Origin: Betaproteobacteria bacterium
GTDB lineage: Bacteria > Pseudomonadota > Gammaproteobacteria > Burkholderiales > Burkholderiaceae_C
Reading direction: 5' to 3'
NCBI GenBank assembly: GCA_009927195.1
Contig: RFNL01000375.1
Span: forward strand, 1-8,551
Length of the DNA stretch: 8,551 nucleotides
Shown: positions 1 through 6,785 of the stretch, piece after piece
How the letters are laid out: every line of letters starts with the position of its first letter
Position numbering within the stretch: the first letter of the stretch is position 1
Translations under genes and position numbers: made by a program
Notes under the pieces: model-generated
Database searches by the model: none
Told to the model about the DNA's origin: nothing
Seen by the model: only the letters and a program-made list of their open reading frames with translations

Positions 1-773
1 GTGCAGCGATTTACCTGGGCATGCAATTGCTGTTGCCCGGCGAGTGGGCACCCTCACACCGCCACACGCCCAATGCGGTGCGCATGATCGTCGAAGGCGA
101 GGGCGCCTACACCACGGTGGATGGCGAAAAATGCCCCATGAGCCGGGGTGACCTGATCCTCACCCCCACCGGTCTGTGGCACGAACACGGGCACGACGGC
201 ACCGACCCAGTGGTGTGGCTTGACGTGCTCGATTTGCCCATCATTTATTACCTGGAGACCTCCTACCACGTCAATGGGGATGCACAAACCCACGTGCCTG
301 GCCGTGGCGACCGCATCCATGCCCACGGCGGCATGGCCCCCACCCGCATGTTTGTGCGCAGCACCAAGCCCTACCCCATGCTGCGCTACCCCTGGGACCA
401 GGCGCGCGCCGCCTTGTTGACCTTGGCCAATGATGAACCCGATGCCGAGTCGGTGCAAATCACCTACATCAACCCCGAAAACGGTGGGGATGCGGAAAAC
501 ATTTTGGGCTTTTACGCCATGATGCTGCGCCCCGGGCAAAGCTTGCCCATGCCGGCTCGCTCGCCCGCATGTGTGTTTCATCTGATCGAAGGTGCCGCCG
601 ATGTGTCCATCGAAGGGCAAAATTTTTCCCTGGCCGAGGCCGATACCTGCTGCGCACCGGGCTATACGCCAGTGACCGTGGTGAACCGATCTGCAAGCCA
701 GCCGGCCTTTTTCTTCTTGGCCGATGAAGCGCCCTTGCACCGCAAACTCGGTGTGTACGAAGTGCGTGCCTGA
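1..773 (+). CDS. gtdA: Gentisate 1,2-dioxygenase, C-terminal part (5' end outside window)
   Basis: The enzyme uses Fe(II) and O2 to open the ring of gentisate (2,5-dihydroxybenzoate) to maleylpyruvate in the cytoplasm. The reading frame is open from base 3, before the first in-frame ATG at 21, and the protein already matches the family there (AAIYLGMQLLLPGE), so the gene starts upstream and about 256 C-terminal residues are seen; whole family members are usually about 340-370. The first cupin is clear: HRHT (His codons at 57 and 63) followed by a VEGEGAY turn, then a PTGLWHEHGHDG segment with further His codons at 180 and 186. These are the expected iron ligands. A second cupin near the C-terminus (GQSLPMPARSPACVFHLIEG) lacks the HxH pair, as is usual for this bicupin family. 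A salicylate- or 1-hydroxy-2-naphthoate-type dioxygenase of the same family cannot be fully excluded. The next gene, 14 bases on, acts on its product. Confidence 0.9.
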   Translation, partial: AAIYLGMQLLLPGEWAPSHRHTPNAVRMIVEGEGAYTTVDGEKCPMSRGDLILTPTGLWHEHGHDGTDPVVWLDVLDLPIIYYLETSYHVNGDAQTHVPGRGDRIHAHGGMAPTRMFVRSTKPYPMLRYPWDQARAALLTLANDEPDAESVQITYINPENGGDAENILGFYAMMLRPGQSLPMPARSPACVFHLIEGAADVSIEGQNFSLAEADTCCAPGYTPVTVVNRSASQPAFFFLADEAPLHRKLGVYEVRA

Positions 774-787
774 GCCTCGAGCGTGCC

Positions 788-1426
788 ATGCAGTTGTACA
801 ACTTTTTCCGCTCGGGCACTTCGCACCGATTGCGCATCGCCCTCCACCTGAAAGGCGTGGCCAGCGAGTATGTGGCAGTGGACTTGCGCGCCGAGGCGCA
901 CCAACATGCGGATTTCAAGGCCATGAACCCACAGGGTTTGGTACCGGCCCTGGTCAAGGACGGAAAAGTGATGACCCAGTCACCGGCCATCATCGAGTGG
1001 CTGGAAGAAACCCACCCCACTCCGGCGCTGTTGCCCAGCGATGCCGATGCGCGCGCCCGGGTGCGCGCCCTGGCGGCCATGGTGGCGTGTGATATCCACC
1101 CCCTGAACAACCGGCGCATCTTGGAATACCTGCGCCAGCAATTCAAAGCCGATGAGTCGGCCATCAACACCTGGTGCGGCCACTGGATCACCTTGGGCTT
1201 TGATGCCTACGAAGCCTTTTTGCGGTCGGACCCCCAACGCGGTCGTTTCAGTGTGGGCGATGCACCGGGTTTGGCCGATGTCTATCTGGTGCCCCAGGTC
1301 GAAAGTGCCCGCCGCTTCAAGGTGGACATGGCGCGCTGGCCGCGCATCTGCGCCGTGGACGCTGCCTGCATGGCGCTGGAGGCCTTTCAAAAAGCCGCAC
1401 CCTCTGTTCAGCCCGACGCGGCTTGA
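788..1426 (+). CDS. nagL: Maleylpyruvate (maleylacetoacetate) isomerase, zeta-class glutathione transferase
   Basis: A 212-residue zeta-class GST that should isomerise maleylpyruvate to fumarylpyruvate with glutathione as cofactor. The N-terminal thioredoxin-like domain (about 1-80) has the zeta signature SGTSHRLRIAL (9-19), the cis-proline region NPQGLVPAL (47-55) and the glutathione-contacting QSPAIIEWLEE (64-74). The helical domain carries CDIHPLNNRR (101-110) and the GDAPGLADVYLVPQ stretch (157-170). Arg8, Arg110 and Arg176 are all present; as I recall, these positions bind substrate in the 212-residue NagL of the gentisate pathway. The homologous maleylacetoacetate isomerase of tyrosine breakdown has the same fold, so the choice of maleylpyruvate rests on the upstream gentisate dioxygenase, 14 bases away and surely co-transcribed. 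The ribosome binding site before the ATG is weak (only GAG in CTCGAGCG), which suggests translational coupling. The gene converges on ogt with a 4-base gap. Confidence 0.88.
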   Translation: MQLYNFFRSGTSHRLRIALHLKGVASEYVAVDLRAEAHQHADFKAMNPQGLVPALVKDGKVMTQSPAIIEWLEETHPTPALLPSDADARARVRALAAMVACDIHPLNNRRILEYLRQQFKADESAINTWCGHWITLGFDAYEAFLRSDPQRGRFSVGDAPGLADVYLVPQVESARRFKVDMARWPRICAVDAACMALEAFQKAAPSVQPDAA

Positions 1427-1430
1427 CACC

Positions 1431-1919
1431 TCAGGCGGGCAAAGCCACCCCTTCGTGGGCCAACAAGGCGCGCTTGCGGTCCAACCCCCCGGCATAACCG
1501 GTCAATTGTTCCCGGGCACCCAGCACCCGATGGCAGGGCACGAACACGCTCCAGGGATTGCGACCCACCGCCGCACCCAGCGCACGCACCGCTTGGGGTT
1601 TGTTCAGATGGGCCGCCAACTGTCCATAGCTGACCGTGCTACCGCAAGGAATGTCAGACAAGGCCAGCCACACGCTTTGTTGAAAAGGCGTGCCCCATGC
1701 GCTCAGGCGCGGGGTTTTGAATGCCTGGTGGGCTTGTTGGAAATAAGCCCCCAGTTCCTCTTCTGCGCTGTCCAACCAGCGCTGCCCTTGCACCCGCGGC
1801 CAAGCACTGGCATCGGGGTGGTGGCTTTGGCCCTCAAACCAAGCCCCGGCCAAACCCGCCTCGCTGGCGGCCAGCAGCATGGGCCCCAGCGGTGTAATCA
1901 CGGTTTTGCAGACAAGCAT
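1431..1919 (-). CDS. ogt: Methylated-DNA-[protein]-cysteine S-methyltransferase (Ogt type)
   Basis: A suicide DNA-repair protein that moves the alkyl group from O6-alkylguanine (and O4-alkylthymine) to its own cysteine. From the ATG at 1919 it has 162 residues, the normal size of the single-domain Ogt class. Visible landmarks are GTPFQQSVWLAL (76-87), the winged-helix segment IPCGSTVSYGQLA (90-102), the region VRALGAAVGRNP (111-122) with the likely finger Arg112 and the hinge Asn121, the acceptor motif PCHRV (128-132, Cys129), and the C-terminal YAGGLDRKRALLAHEG. The frame is open further upstream to 2192, but those residues overlap gudD and look non-native. A GGAG at 1925-1928 lies 5 bases before the ATG at 1919, so I chose that start over the adjacent ATG at 1922. 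It follows gudD by about 100 bases on the same strand and may be read from that transcript; no clear promoter of its own is visible. It has no evident link to sugar acid catabolism. Confidence 0.93.
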   Translation of the reverse strand: MLVCKTVITPLGPMLLAASEAGLAGAWFEGQSHHPDASAWPRVQGQRWLDSAEEELGAYFQQAHQAFKTPRLSAWGTPFQQSVWLALSDIPCGSTVSYGQLAAHLNKPQAVRALGAAVGRNPWSVFVPCHRVLGAREQLTGYAGGLDRKRALLAHEGVALPA

Positions 1920-1922
1920 CAT

Positions 1923-1928
1923 CTCTCC
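1923..1928 (-). promoter_or_regulatory. Ribosome binding site deciding the ogt start
   Basis: On the minus strand GGAGAG directly abuts two tandem ATG codons (1920-1922 and 1917-1919). The GGAG core is too close to the first ATG (2 bases) but ideally placed (5 bases) for the second, which sets the ogt start at 1919. Confidence 0.6.
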
Positions 1929-2019
1929 GGAAGGCGAACGATTTGTACCACAGACGAGCTGGAGCACCAGGGCAATGCCCGAGGTTGGTGGCAGCGTTGA
2001 AAAATCAGAGCGCGCAAAA

Positions 2020-3396
2020 TCAGCGCACCAGGCAAGGCTGTTTGGGATTAAATTGCCAGCCTGGCAAGAGGTACTGCATGGCCACTGCATCGTCGCGCGC
2101 GCCCAGGCCATGTTGCAGGTACAACTGGTGCGCGGCCTCCACCTGGTCCAGGTCCAAGTCAATGCCCAAGCCCGGCCGCTTGGGCACTTCAATCTGACCG
2201 CCTTGGATGTGCAGCGGCTCGCGCGTCAGGCGCTGGCCCTCTTGCCAAATCCAATGGGTGTCGATGGCCGTGACCTGTCCTGGCGCTGCCGCAGCCACAT
2301 GCGTGAACATGGCCAGGGACACATCAAAATGGTTGTTGGAATGTGACCCCCAGGTCAGTCCCCAGGTTTGACAGGCTTGGGCCACCCGCACCGAGCCTTG
2401 CATCGTCCAAAAATGCGGGTCGGCCAAGGGAATGTCGATCGATTGCAACTGGATGGCATGGGCCATTTCGCGCCAATCGGTGGCCACCATGTTGGTGGCG
2501 GTGCGCAAACCGGTGGCGCGGCGAAATTCTGCCAGCACCTCGCGCCCCGAGTAAACACCTTCTCCGCCACAAGGGTCCTCGGCATAGGCCAGCTCGCGGT
2601 GTCGGTCACGGCACAGCCGAATGGCATCTTTGAGCAGCCATCCGCCATTGGGGTCGAGGGTGATGCGGGCCTTGGGAAAGCGCTCATGCAAAGCCACAAT
2701 GGCCTCGATCTCTGCCTCCCCGCTGAGCACACCCCCTTTGAGTTTGAAGTCTTCAAAGCCGTAGCGTGATTGCGCGGCCTCGGCCAGGCGCACCATGGCC
2801 TCTGCGGTGAGGGTTTCTTCATGGCGCAAGCGGTGCCAGTCGTTGTTGGCATCGGGTTCGCTGCGGTAGGGCAGGTCGGTTTTGCGCCGGTCACCCACAT
2901 AGAACAAATAGCCCAAGACCCGAACCCGCTCACGCTGCTGGCCGTCTCCGAGCAAGGCGGCCACTGGCACTCCCAAGAACTGCCCCAGCAAATCCAGCAG
3001 CGCACTTTCCACCGCGGTCACGGCATGGATGGCCACCCGCAGGTCAAAGGTTTGGTTGCCCCGACCGCCTTGGTCCAGGCCCGAGAACTTTTCACGCAAA
3101 CGGTTGAGGCATCGGTTCCAGTCACCAATGGCGCCACCCTCGATCAAACCGCGTGCCGCCTCCAAGGTGTGGCGAATTTTTTCTCCGCCAGGCACTTCGC
3201 CCACACCCGTGTGCCCGGCGCTGTCGCTGAGGATCACCAGATTGCGGGTGAAAAAGGGTCCGTGTGCACCACTCAAATTGAGCAACATGCCGTCATGCCC
3301 GGCCACGGGCACCACACGCATGCGGGTGATCACGGGTGTGCCTGAGGTGGCAGGGGTGCTTGGGGCACTGGACCATGGATTGATTGGGTTAGACAT
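2020..3396 (-). CDS. gudD: Glucarate dehydratase (enolase superfamily)
   Basis: It dehydrates D-glucarate (and usually L-idarate) to 5-dehydro-4-deoxy-D-glucarate. The 458-residue protein is strikingly like the E. coli GudD sequence as I remember it (about 446 residues), with an offset of +13. The expected active-site residues are all present: the KLK catalytic lysine Lys220 (FKLKGG), metal ligands Asp248 (LDPNGG), Glu279 (EDPCGGE) and Asn302 (TNM), and the His352/Asp326 dyad (GSHSNNH and ADPHFW). The N-terminal capping domain has AGHDGMLLNLSGAHGPFFTRN and GGRGNQTFDLR; the C-terminus is GLGARDDAVAMQYLLPGW. The first 20 or so residues are a Ser/Thr/Pro-rich extension over E. coli GudD. The ribosome site before the ATG is weak; the regulator gene ends 13 bases upstream, so the two are one transcript. 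The uronate dehydrogenase across the divergent promoter makes its substrate (as lactone). Galactarate and other acid-sugar dehydratases of the superfamily are less likely. Confidence 0.95.
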   Translation of the reverse strand: MSNPINPWSSAPSTPATSGTPVITRMRVVPVAGHDGMLLNLSGAHGPFFTRNLVILSDSAGHTGVGEVPGGEKIRHTLEAARGLIEGGAIGDWNRCLNRLREKFSGLDQGGRGNQTFDLRVAIHAVTAVESALLDLLGQFLGVPVAALLGDGQQRERVRVLGYLFYVGDRRKTDLPYRSEPDANNDWHRLRHEETLTAEAMVRLAEAAQSRYGFEDFKLKGGVLSGEAEIEAIVALHERFPKARITLDPNGGWLLKDAIRLCRDRHRELAYAEDPCGGEGVYSGREVLAEFRRATGLRTATNMVATDWREMAHAIQLQSIDIPLADPHFWTMQGSVRVAQACQTWGLTWGSHSNNHFDVSLAMFTHVAAAAPGQVTAIDTHWIWQEGQRLTREPLHIQGGQIEVPKRPGLGIDLDLDQVEAAHQLYLQHGLGARDDAVAMQYLLPGWQFNPKQPCLVR

Positions 3397-3409
3397 CGTA
3401 CAAGTGAGC

Positions 3410-4195
3410 TCAGGATAGTGCCTGGCTTGGCAGGGTTTGGGTTTTGCGCAGCCGATCGCGGCTGTTGCTCAGGTGGGTGCGCATGGCTGCCCGGGCGGCT
3501 TCGGGGTCATGATGGCGGATGGCGCTCAAAATGCTCTCGTGTTCTGCGTGCACCTTTTGCAGGTAATTGAGTCGCCCTTCGGGCGCGGCTTGCGCCGTGT
3601 TGAGGCGCGCGCGCGGAATCACCATGCTGCCCAAATAGCCCATCAGGTCGGCGAAGTGCCGGTTGTGAGTGGCGCGGGCCACCTCCATGTGAAAGGCAAA
3701 GTCTGATGGCACGGCATCGTTGTCTTGCCCAAGGGCGGATTGGAACTCATCCAGGGCGGATTGCATCTGGGTCAGTTGACTCTCCGTGCGTCGCATGGCG
3801 GCCAAACCGGCGGCCTCGGTCTCCAGGCTGATGCGCAATTCCAGCAAAGCGATCACATCATCCACCATGGCCAGGTCCACGCTGCCCAGGCTGAAGTTGG
3901 CACTTTCGCGCGTGGGCAGCACAAAGGTGCCTATGCCGTGGCGGGTCTCAACGATGCCGCCGGCTTGCAAACGCGACAAAGCCTCGCGCACCACGGTGCG
4001 GCTGACCTCAAACTGCCCCATGATTTCGGTTTCACTGGGGAGTTTGTCGCCAGCCTTCAAGTGGCCTTGTTGCACCCGCTCGGTCAGGGAGGAGACGATT
4101 TCACCCACCAATCCGCCCGGTCGGCGCAAGCGCGTGACCTCGCTGGCGCCAACCGTTGCAGATGGCTTTGAACTAGGGGTTTGCCTTGATTCCAT
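3410..4195 (-). CDS. GntR-family (FadR/FCD-type) transcriptional regulator of the uronate locus
   Basis: A 261-residue DNA-binding regulator. After a short disordered tail it has a GntR winged helix at about 28-95, with GDKLPSETEIMGQFEVSRTVVREALSRLQAGGIVETRHGIGTFV spanning the recognition helix and wing (positions 49-92). The FCD ligand domain fills about 110-248. Its usual metal-binding residues can be seen: Asp165 and His169 (DFAFHMEVARATHN), His219 or His216 (HAEHESI) and His241 (MRTHL). FCD domains typically bind carboxylic acids, so a uronate, aldarate or pathway intermediate is the likely effector; this is inferred from context. The ATG at 4195 is preceded by AAGGG at a 7-base distance. 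It is co-transcribed with gudD and divergent from udh, and the 26-base palindrome at 4235-4260 is its probable operator, giving autoregulation and control of both arms. Most such regulators are repressors relieved by ligand. Confidence 0.9.
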   Translation of the reverse strand: MESRQTPSSKPSATVGASEVTRLRRPGGLVGEIVSSLTERVQQGHLKAGDKLPSETEIMGQFEVSRTVVREALSRLQAGGIVETRHGIGTFVLPTRESANFSLGSVDLAMVDDVIALLELRISLETEAAGLAAMRRTESQLTQMQSALDEFQSALGQDNDAVPSDFAFHMEVARATHNRHFADLMGYLGSMVIPRARLNTAQAAPEGRLNYLQKVHAEHESILSAIRHHDPEAARAAMRTHLSNSRDRLRKTQTLPSQALS

Positions 4196-4205
4196 CGATG
4201 AACCC

Positions 4206-4233
4206 TTGACCTCAGAATGAATTCCTCTAAAAT
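4206..4233 (+). promoter_or_regulatory. Candidate promoter for the udh-dctPQM operon
   Basis: A -35-like TTGACC (4206-4211) and a -10-like TAAAAT (4228-4233) are separated by 16 bases, which would start transcription near 4240, inside the palindrome. This gives a leader of about 100 bases before udh. It is a pattern match only, in an AT-rich patch of an otherwise G+C-rich window. Confidence 0.4.
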
Positions 4234-4260
4234 TTTAGTTAACAGACAACTGATAACTAA
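4232..4260 (-). promoter_or_regulatory. Candidate promoter for the regulator-gudD operon
   Basis: On the minus strand TTAGTT (4255-4260, a poor -35) and TAAAAT (4232-4237, a good -10) are spaced 17 bases apart. Its -10 overlaps the rightward -10, since TAAAATTTTA at 4228-4237 is a perfect palindrome. The start would be near 4225, about 30 bases before the regulator ATG. Weak -35, so tentative. Confidence 0.3.
4235..4260. promoter_or_regulatory. 26-base imperfect palindrome, probable operator of the GntR/FCD regulator
   Basis: The half-sites are TTAGTTAnCAG and its complement CTGnTAACTAA: 10 of 13 positions pair symmetrically around 4247/4248, with perfect 7-base outer arms (4235-4241 and 4254-4260). 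It lies in the only large intergenic region, between the regulator and udh, and covers the candidate leftward -35/-10 and the candidate rightward start point. That is where a dimeric repressor controlling both arms would bind. No second copy was seen in the window. Confidence 0.55.
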
Positions 4261-4343
4261 CCCGCTCACTGTATCAAACCCCTTAGAAAAGGCCAAGCCC
4301 TTCAACCCTGATGGTGGGCAAACGCTGATCACCGACTTTTCTC

Positions 4344-5150
4344 ATGAACACCCCCCACTCGCACCATCGTTTGTTGCTCACCGGCGCTGCGGGTGGACTG
4401 GGCCAGGCTTTGCGCGGGCGGCTCAAGGCCAACTGCCAGGTATTGCGCTTGTCCGATGTGGTGGACTTGGGCGCGCCGCAGGTGGGTGAAGAGGTGTTCA
4501 CCGCCGACCTGGCCGATGCCGCGGCGGTCCACTCCATGATGGCTGGAGTGGATGCCGTGGTGCACCTGGGCGGGGTGTCCACCGAGCAAGCCTGGGCACC
4601 CATATTGCAAGCCAATATCGTGGGCATGTACCACCTGTATGAAGCCGCCCGCGAACATCGGGTGCGCCGCGTGGTGTTTGCCAGTTCCAACCATGTCACG
4701 GGCTTTTACAAACAGGGGCAAACCATCACCGCCGATGACCCGCCACGCCCCGATGGCTTGTACGGGTTGAGCAAAGCCTTTGGCGAGGACTTGAGCCGTT
4801 TTTACTTTGACCGCTATGGCATTGAAACTGCATGTGTGCGCATCGGCTCATCATTCCCCGAACCGCGCGACCGACGCATGTTGGCCAGTTGGCTCAGTTA
4901 TGACGACTTGCACCGCCTGATCACCGCCTGTTTGACCACACCAGTGCTGGGCCACAGCATCATTTTCGGCATGTCCAACAACGCCGTCACTTGGTGGGAC
5001 AACAGCCGCGCGCGTCACATCGGTTATGTGCCTCAAGACAGTTCAGATGTGTTTCGCGAGCGCATTTACCAAAGCACCGCTGAGCCCGATTTGACCGACC
5101 CTGCCGTGCAGTTTCAAGGCGGTGCGTTTGTGAAGATGGGCCCCCTGTGA
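4344..5150 (+). CDS. udh: Uronate dehydrogenase (NAD-dependent, short-chain dehydrogenase/epimerase fold)
   Basis: It oxidises D-glucuronate or D-galacturonate at C1 with NAD+ to the glucaro- or galactaro-lactone, the first step of the oxidative uronate route. The 268-residue length and many segments agree with Agrobacterium Udh (about 265 residues). The Rossmann motif is TGAAGGLG (13-20), an acidic residue Asp38 follows strand 2 (LRLSD), DLADAAAV (55-62) sits at the adenine end, and the catalytic set is Ser115 (FASSNH), Tyr140 and Lys144 (YGLSK). RIGSSFPEPRDRRML (166-180) and WWDNS (217-221) are further Udh hallmarks. An upstream in-frame stop at 4326-4328 confirms the ATG at 4344. No good ribosome binding site precedes it, so translation may be modest. 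The binding-protein gene dctP starts 46 bases after its stop. Together with gudD it defines the pathway; which uronate is preferred cannot be read from the sequence. Confidence 0.92.
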   Translation: MNTPHSHHRLLLTGAAGGLGQALRGRLKANCQVLRLSDVVDLGAPQVGEEVFTADLADAAAVHSMMAGVDAVVHLGGVSTEQAWAPILQANIVGMYHLYEAAREHRVRRVVFASSNHVTGFYKQGQTITADDPPRPDGLYGLSKAFGEDLSRFYFDRYGIETACVRIGSSFPEPRDRRMLASWLSYDDLHRLITACLTTPVLGHSIIFGMSNNAVTWWDNSRARHIGYVPQDSSDVFRERIYQSTAEPDLTDPAVQFQGGAFVKMGPL

Positions 5151-5184
5151 GCTTTTTTTGAATTTTTACACCCTCTCATTCAAC

Positions 5185-5190
5185 AAGGAG
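5185..5190 (+). promoter_or_regulatory. Strong ribosome binding site fixing the dctP start
   Basis: AAGGAG lies 6 bases before the ATG at 5197. It rules out upstream in-frame starts such as the TTG at 5158 and is the best Shine-Dalgarno site in the window, fitting a highly made periplasmic protein. Confidence 0.75.
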
Positions 5191-5196
5191 ACAACC

Positions 5197-6189
5197 ATGA
5201 AGAAACGACAACTCGTGAAATGGATCGCAGCCAGCCTGGCCATTGGGGCATCGGCGATTGGCTTTCAGGCCCAGGGCCAAAGCAAGATGGTGCTCAAGGC
5301 TTCGGATGTGCACCCCTTGGGCTATCCCACGGTGGAGGCCATTGTGCGCATGGGCAAAAAACTCGAAGCCGCTACCAACGGTCGCATTTCCATCCAAATG
5401 TATCCCTCCATGCAATTGGGTGGCGAGAAAGAAATGATCGAGCAAGCCCAGGTGGGCGCTTTGCAAATCGCCCGCATTTCGGTGGGTGCAATGGGCCCGG
5501 TGGTGGACGAGGTCAATGTGTTCAACATGCCTTTTGTGTTTCGCGATGAAGCGCACATGCGCAAAGTCATCGATGGCCCCATTGGCCAAGAATTGCTTGA
5601 GCGCATGACCAACGGTCCTGGCTCGCGCTTGGTGGCACTGGGTTGGATGGATGCGGGCACCCGCAATGTGTACGCCAACAAACCTGTGACCGCACCCGCC
5701 GACCTCAAAGGCATGAAGATTCGCATGATGGGCAATCCTTTGTTTGTGGAGACCATGAATGCCATGGGCGGCAATGGCGTGGCCATGGGCATGAACGAGT
5801 TGTTTCCTGCTTTGCAAACCGGCGTGGTCGATGGGGCCGAAAACAACCCCCCCACATTGCTGGCGCAAAACCATTACACGGTGACCAAGGTGATGAGCCT
5901 GACCGGCCACCTGATCATTCCTGAGATTTTTGTGTTCTCTAAAAAATCTTGGGAAGGTCTGAGCAATGAGGATCAAGCGCTGATCCGCAAGTTTTCGGCC
6001 GAGGCGCAAATCGAACAGCGCAAACTGTGGGATGACTACACGCGGGAGGCTGAAACCAAACTCAAAAGTTTGGGCGTGCAATTTGTACCAGCCGATAAAG
6101 CCGCTTTCTTCAAAGCCACACAACCGATCCGTGACAAATACGGATCCAAATACGCGGCTTTGATCAAACGCATCCAAGACACCAAGTAA
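5197..6189 (+). CDS. dctP: TRAP transporter periplasmic solute-binding protein, DctP type (probable uronate binder)
   Basis: A 330-residue secreted receptor that captures an acid-sugar ligand and delivers it to the DctQM membrane complex. The signal peptide has a basic start (KKRQLVK), a hydrophobic core (about 9-23) and a likely signal peptidase I cut near AQG-QS (27/28). Family marks in order are LKASDVHPLGYPTVEA, the PSMQLGGEKEMIEQAQVGALQ region (70-90), GTRNVYANKPV (154-164) with Arg156, LKGMKIRMM (170-178) with the ligand-carboxylate arginine Arg176, and DGAENNP (212-218). Arg156, Arg176 and the Asn pair match where DctP proteins hold an organic acid's carboxylate, and relatives in Burkholderiales are known to bind glucuronate or galacturonate. 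Ligand identity is inferred mainly from udh and gudD next door. The start is set by AAGGAG. The stop is followed by a terminator-like hairpin before dctQ. Confidence 0.92.
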   Translation: MKKRQLVKWIAASLAIGASAIGFQAQGQSKMVLKASDVHPLGYPTVEAIVRMGKKLEAATNGRISIQMYPSMQLGGEKEMIEQAQVGALQIARISVGAMGPVVDEVNVFNMPFVFRDEAHMRKVIDGPIGQELLERMTNGPGSRLVALGWMDAGTRNVYANKPVTAPADLKGMKIRMMGNPLFVETMNAMGGNGVAMGMNELFPALQTGVVDGAENNPPTLLAQNHYTVTKVMSLTGHLIIPEIFVFSKKSWEGLSNEDQALIRKFSAEAQIEQRKLWDDYTREAETKLKSLGVQFVPADKAAFFKATQPIRDKYGSKYAALIKRIQDTK

Positions 6190-6203
6190 GCGGTTCACCC
6201 CGA

Positions 6204-6244
6204 ACGTGGTCCGAGGCTTGCTGCCCCGGGCCACGTCTATTTTT
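6204..6244 (+). terminator. Intrinsic terminator-like hairpin between dctP and dctQ (probable partial terminator)
   Basis: The arms A-CGTGGTCCG (6204-6213) and CGGGCCACG-T (6227-6236) pair over 10 positions with one G-T wobble. The stem continues after one A-C mismatch with three more G-C pairs around a TTGCT loop (6218-6222). It is followed by CTATTTTT, ending just before the dctQ ribosome site GAAGG (6245-6249). Since dctQ and dctM must still be expressed, this most likely reduces read-through or protects the 3' end of the dctP message. Either would give binding protein in excess of membrane subunits. Confidence 0.6.
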
Positions 6245-6257
6245 GAAGGCGCACGCC

Positions 6258-6782
6258 ATGACCCTCAAACAAGCATATGCCCAGGCCATGGAAAGGCTTT
6301 ATATGGCCTGTATCGTGCTCTCGGGCGCAGCCCTGGTGGTGATCACCCTCATCATCCCTTATGGGGTGTTCATGCGCTATGCGATGAACAACCCGCAATC
6401 TTGGCCTGAACCTGCATCGGTGGTGATGATGGTGTTCTTTTCCTTCACCGGTGGGGCGGCCGTTTACCGCGCCAATGTTCACATTGCAGTTGAGTCTTTG
6501 CTCAATGCCGTCACACCCGCCACGCGCTCTGCCATGCTGGTGGGCGTTGAGTTGTGCATGGCCGCCATGTCCTTGTTCATGCTGTTTTATGGTGTGCATT
6601 TGTGTCAAATCACCTGGCAACAGTCCATGGCCGAGTTTCCTGGGCTGTCGGTGGGTCTGGTGTATTCGCCGATTCCTTTGGCAGGGGCTTTGACCTTGTT
6701 GTTTTTGATCGAGCGGGTATGGGTCGGGCACCCGCCGGCTGACTCGGTCATGTACAGCGATGAAGCGGTGGAACTGGAGTAA
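6258..6782 (+). CDS. dctQ: TRAP transporter small membrane subunit, DctQ type
   Basis: A 174-residue integral inner-membrane protein with four predicted helices at about 16-37, 52-70, 90-113 and 131-152, as expected for DctQ, which scaffolds the large DctM subunit and helps dock the binding protein. Family marks are the FMRYAMNNPQSWPEP loop (38-52) after helix 1, with the usual Trp and Glu, and the YRANVHIAVE segment (70-79) after helix 2. The ATG at 6258 has GAAGG at 8 bases; upstream in-frame TTG at 6243 falls inside the terminator T-run and is not used. It is separated from dctP by 68 bases holding a hairpin, and from dctM by only 3 bases, so dctQ and dctM are translated together. DctQ proteins are poorly conserved, so the assignment rests on topology, short motifs and position. 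Confidence 0.9.
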   Translation: MTLKQAYAQAMERLYMACIVLSGAALVVITLIIPYGVFMRYAMNNPQSWPEPASVVMMVFFSFTGGAAVYRANVHIAVESLLNAVTPATRSAMLVGVELCMAAMSLFMLFYGVHLCQITWQQSMAEFPGLSVGLVYSPIPLAGALTLLFLIERVWVGHPPADSVMYSDEAVELE

Positions 6783-6785
6783 GCC

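Noticed and set aside
54..740. Open minus-strand frame of 228 codons opposite the gentisate dioxygenase gene
   Set aside because: Composition rich in His, Gly and Ala without any motif; a shadow of the + strand gene.
1411..1440. GCCCG/CGGGC inverted repeat near the nagL and ogt stops
   Set aside because: Five-base arms with a 20-base loop and no T-run on either strand; expected by chance in this composition.
1152..2000. Open + strand frame of 282 codons across nagL and ogt
   Set aside because: Spans two well supported genes in the wrong frames and has no family features.
1920..2192. N-terminal extension of the ogt frame by up to 91 residues
   Set aside because: The extension overlaps gudD in another frame, has low-complexity Trp/Thr/Arg-rich content unlike the family, and a well placed GGAG picks the ATG at 1919.
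5151..5184. Terminator between udh and dctP suggested by the T-runs GCTTTTTTTG and AATTTTT
   Set aside because: No stem of useful length precedes the T-runs; the GGGCCC near the udh stop cannot form a proper hairpin with a loop.
5176..6234. Long open frame on the minus strand (352 codons) opposite dctP
   Set aside because: It is His-rich and resembles no protein; it mirrors the codon bias of dctP, whose signal peptide and motifs are unmistakable.
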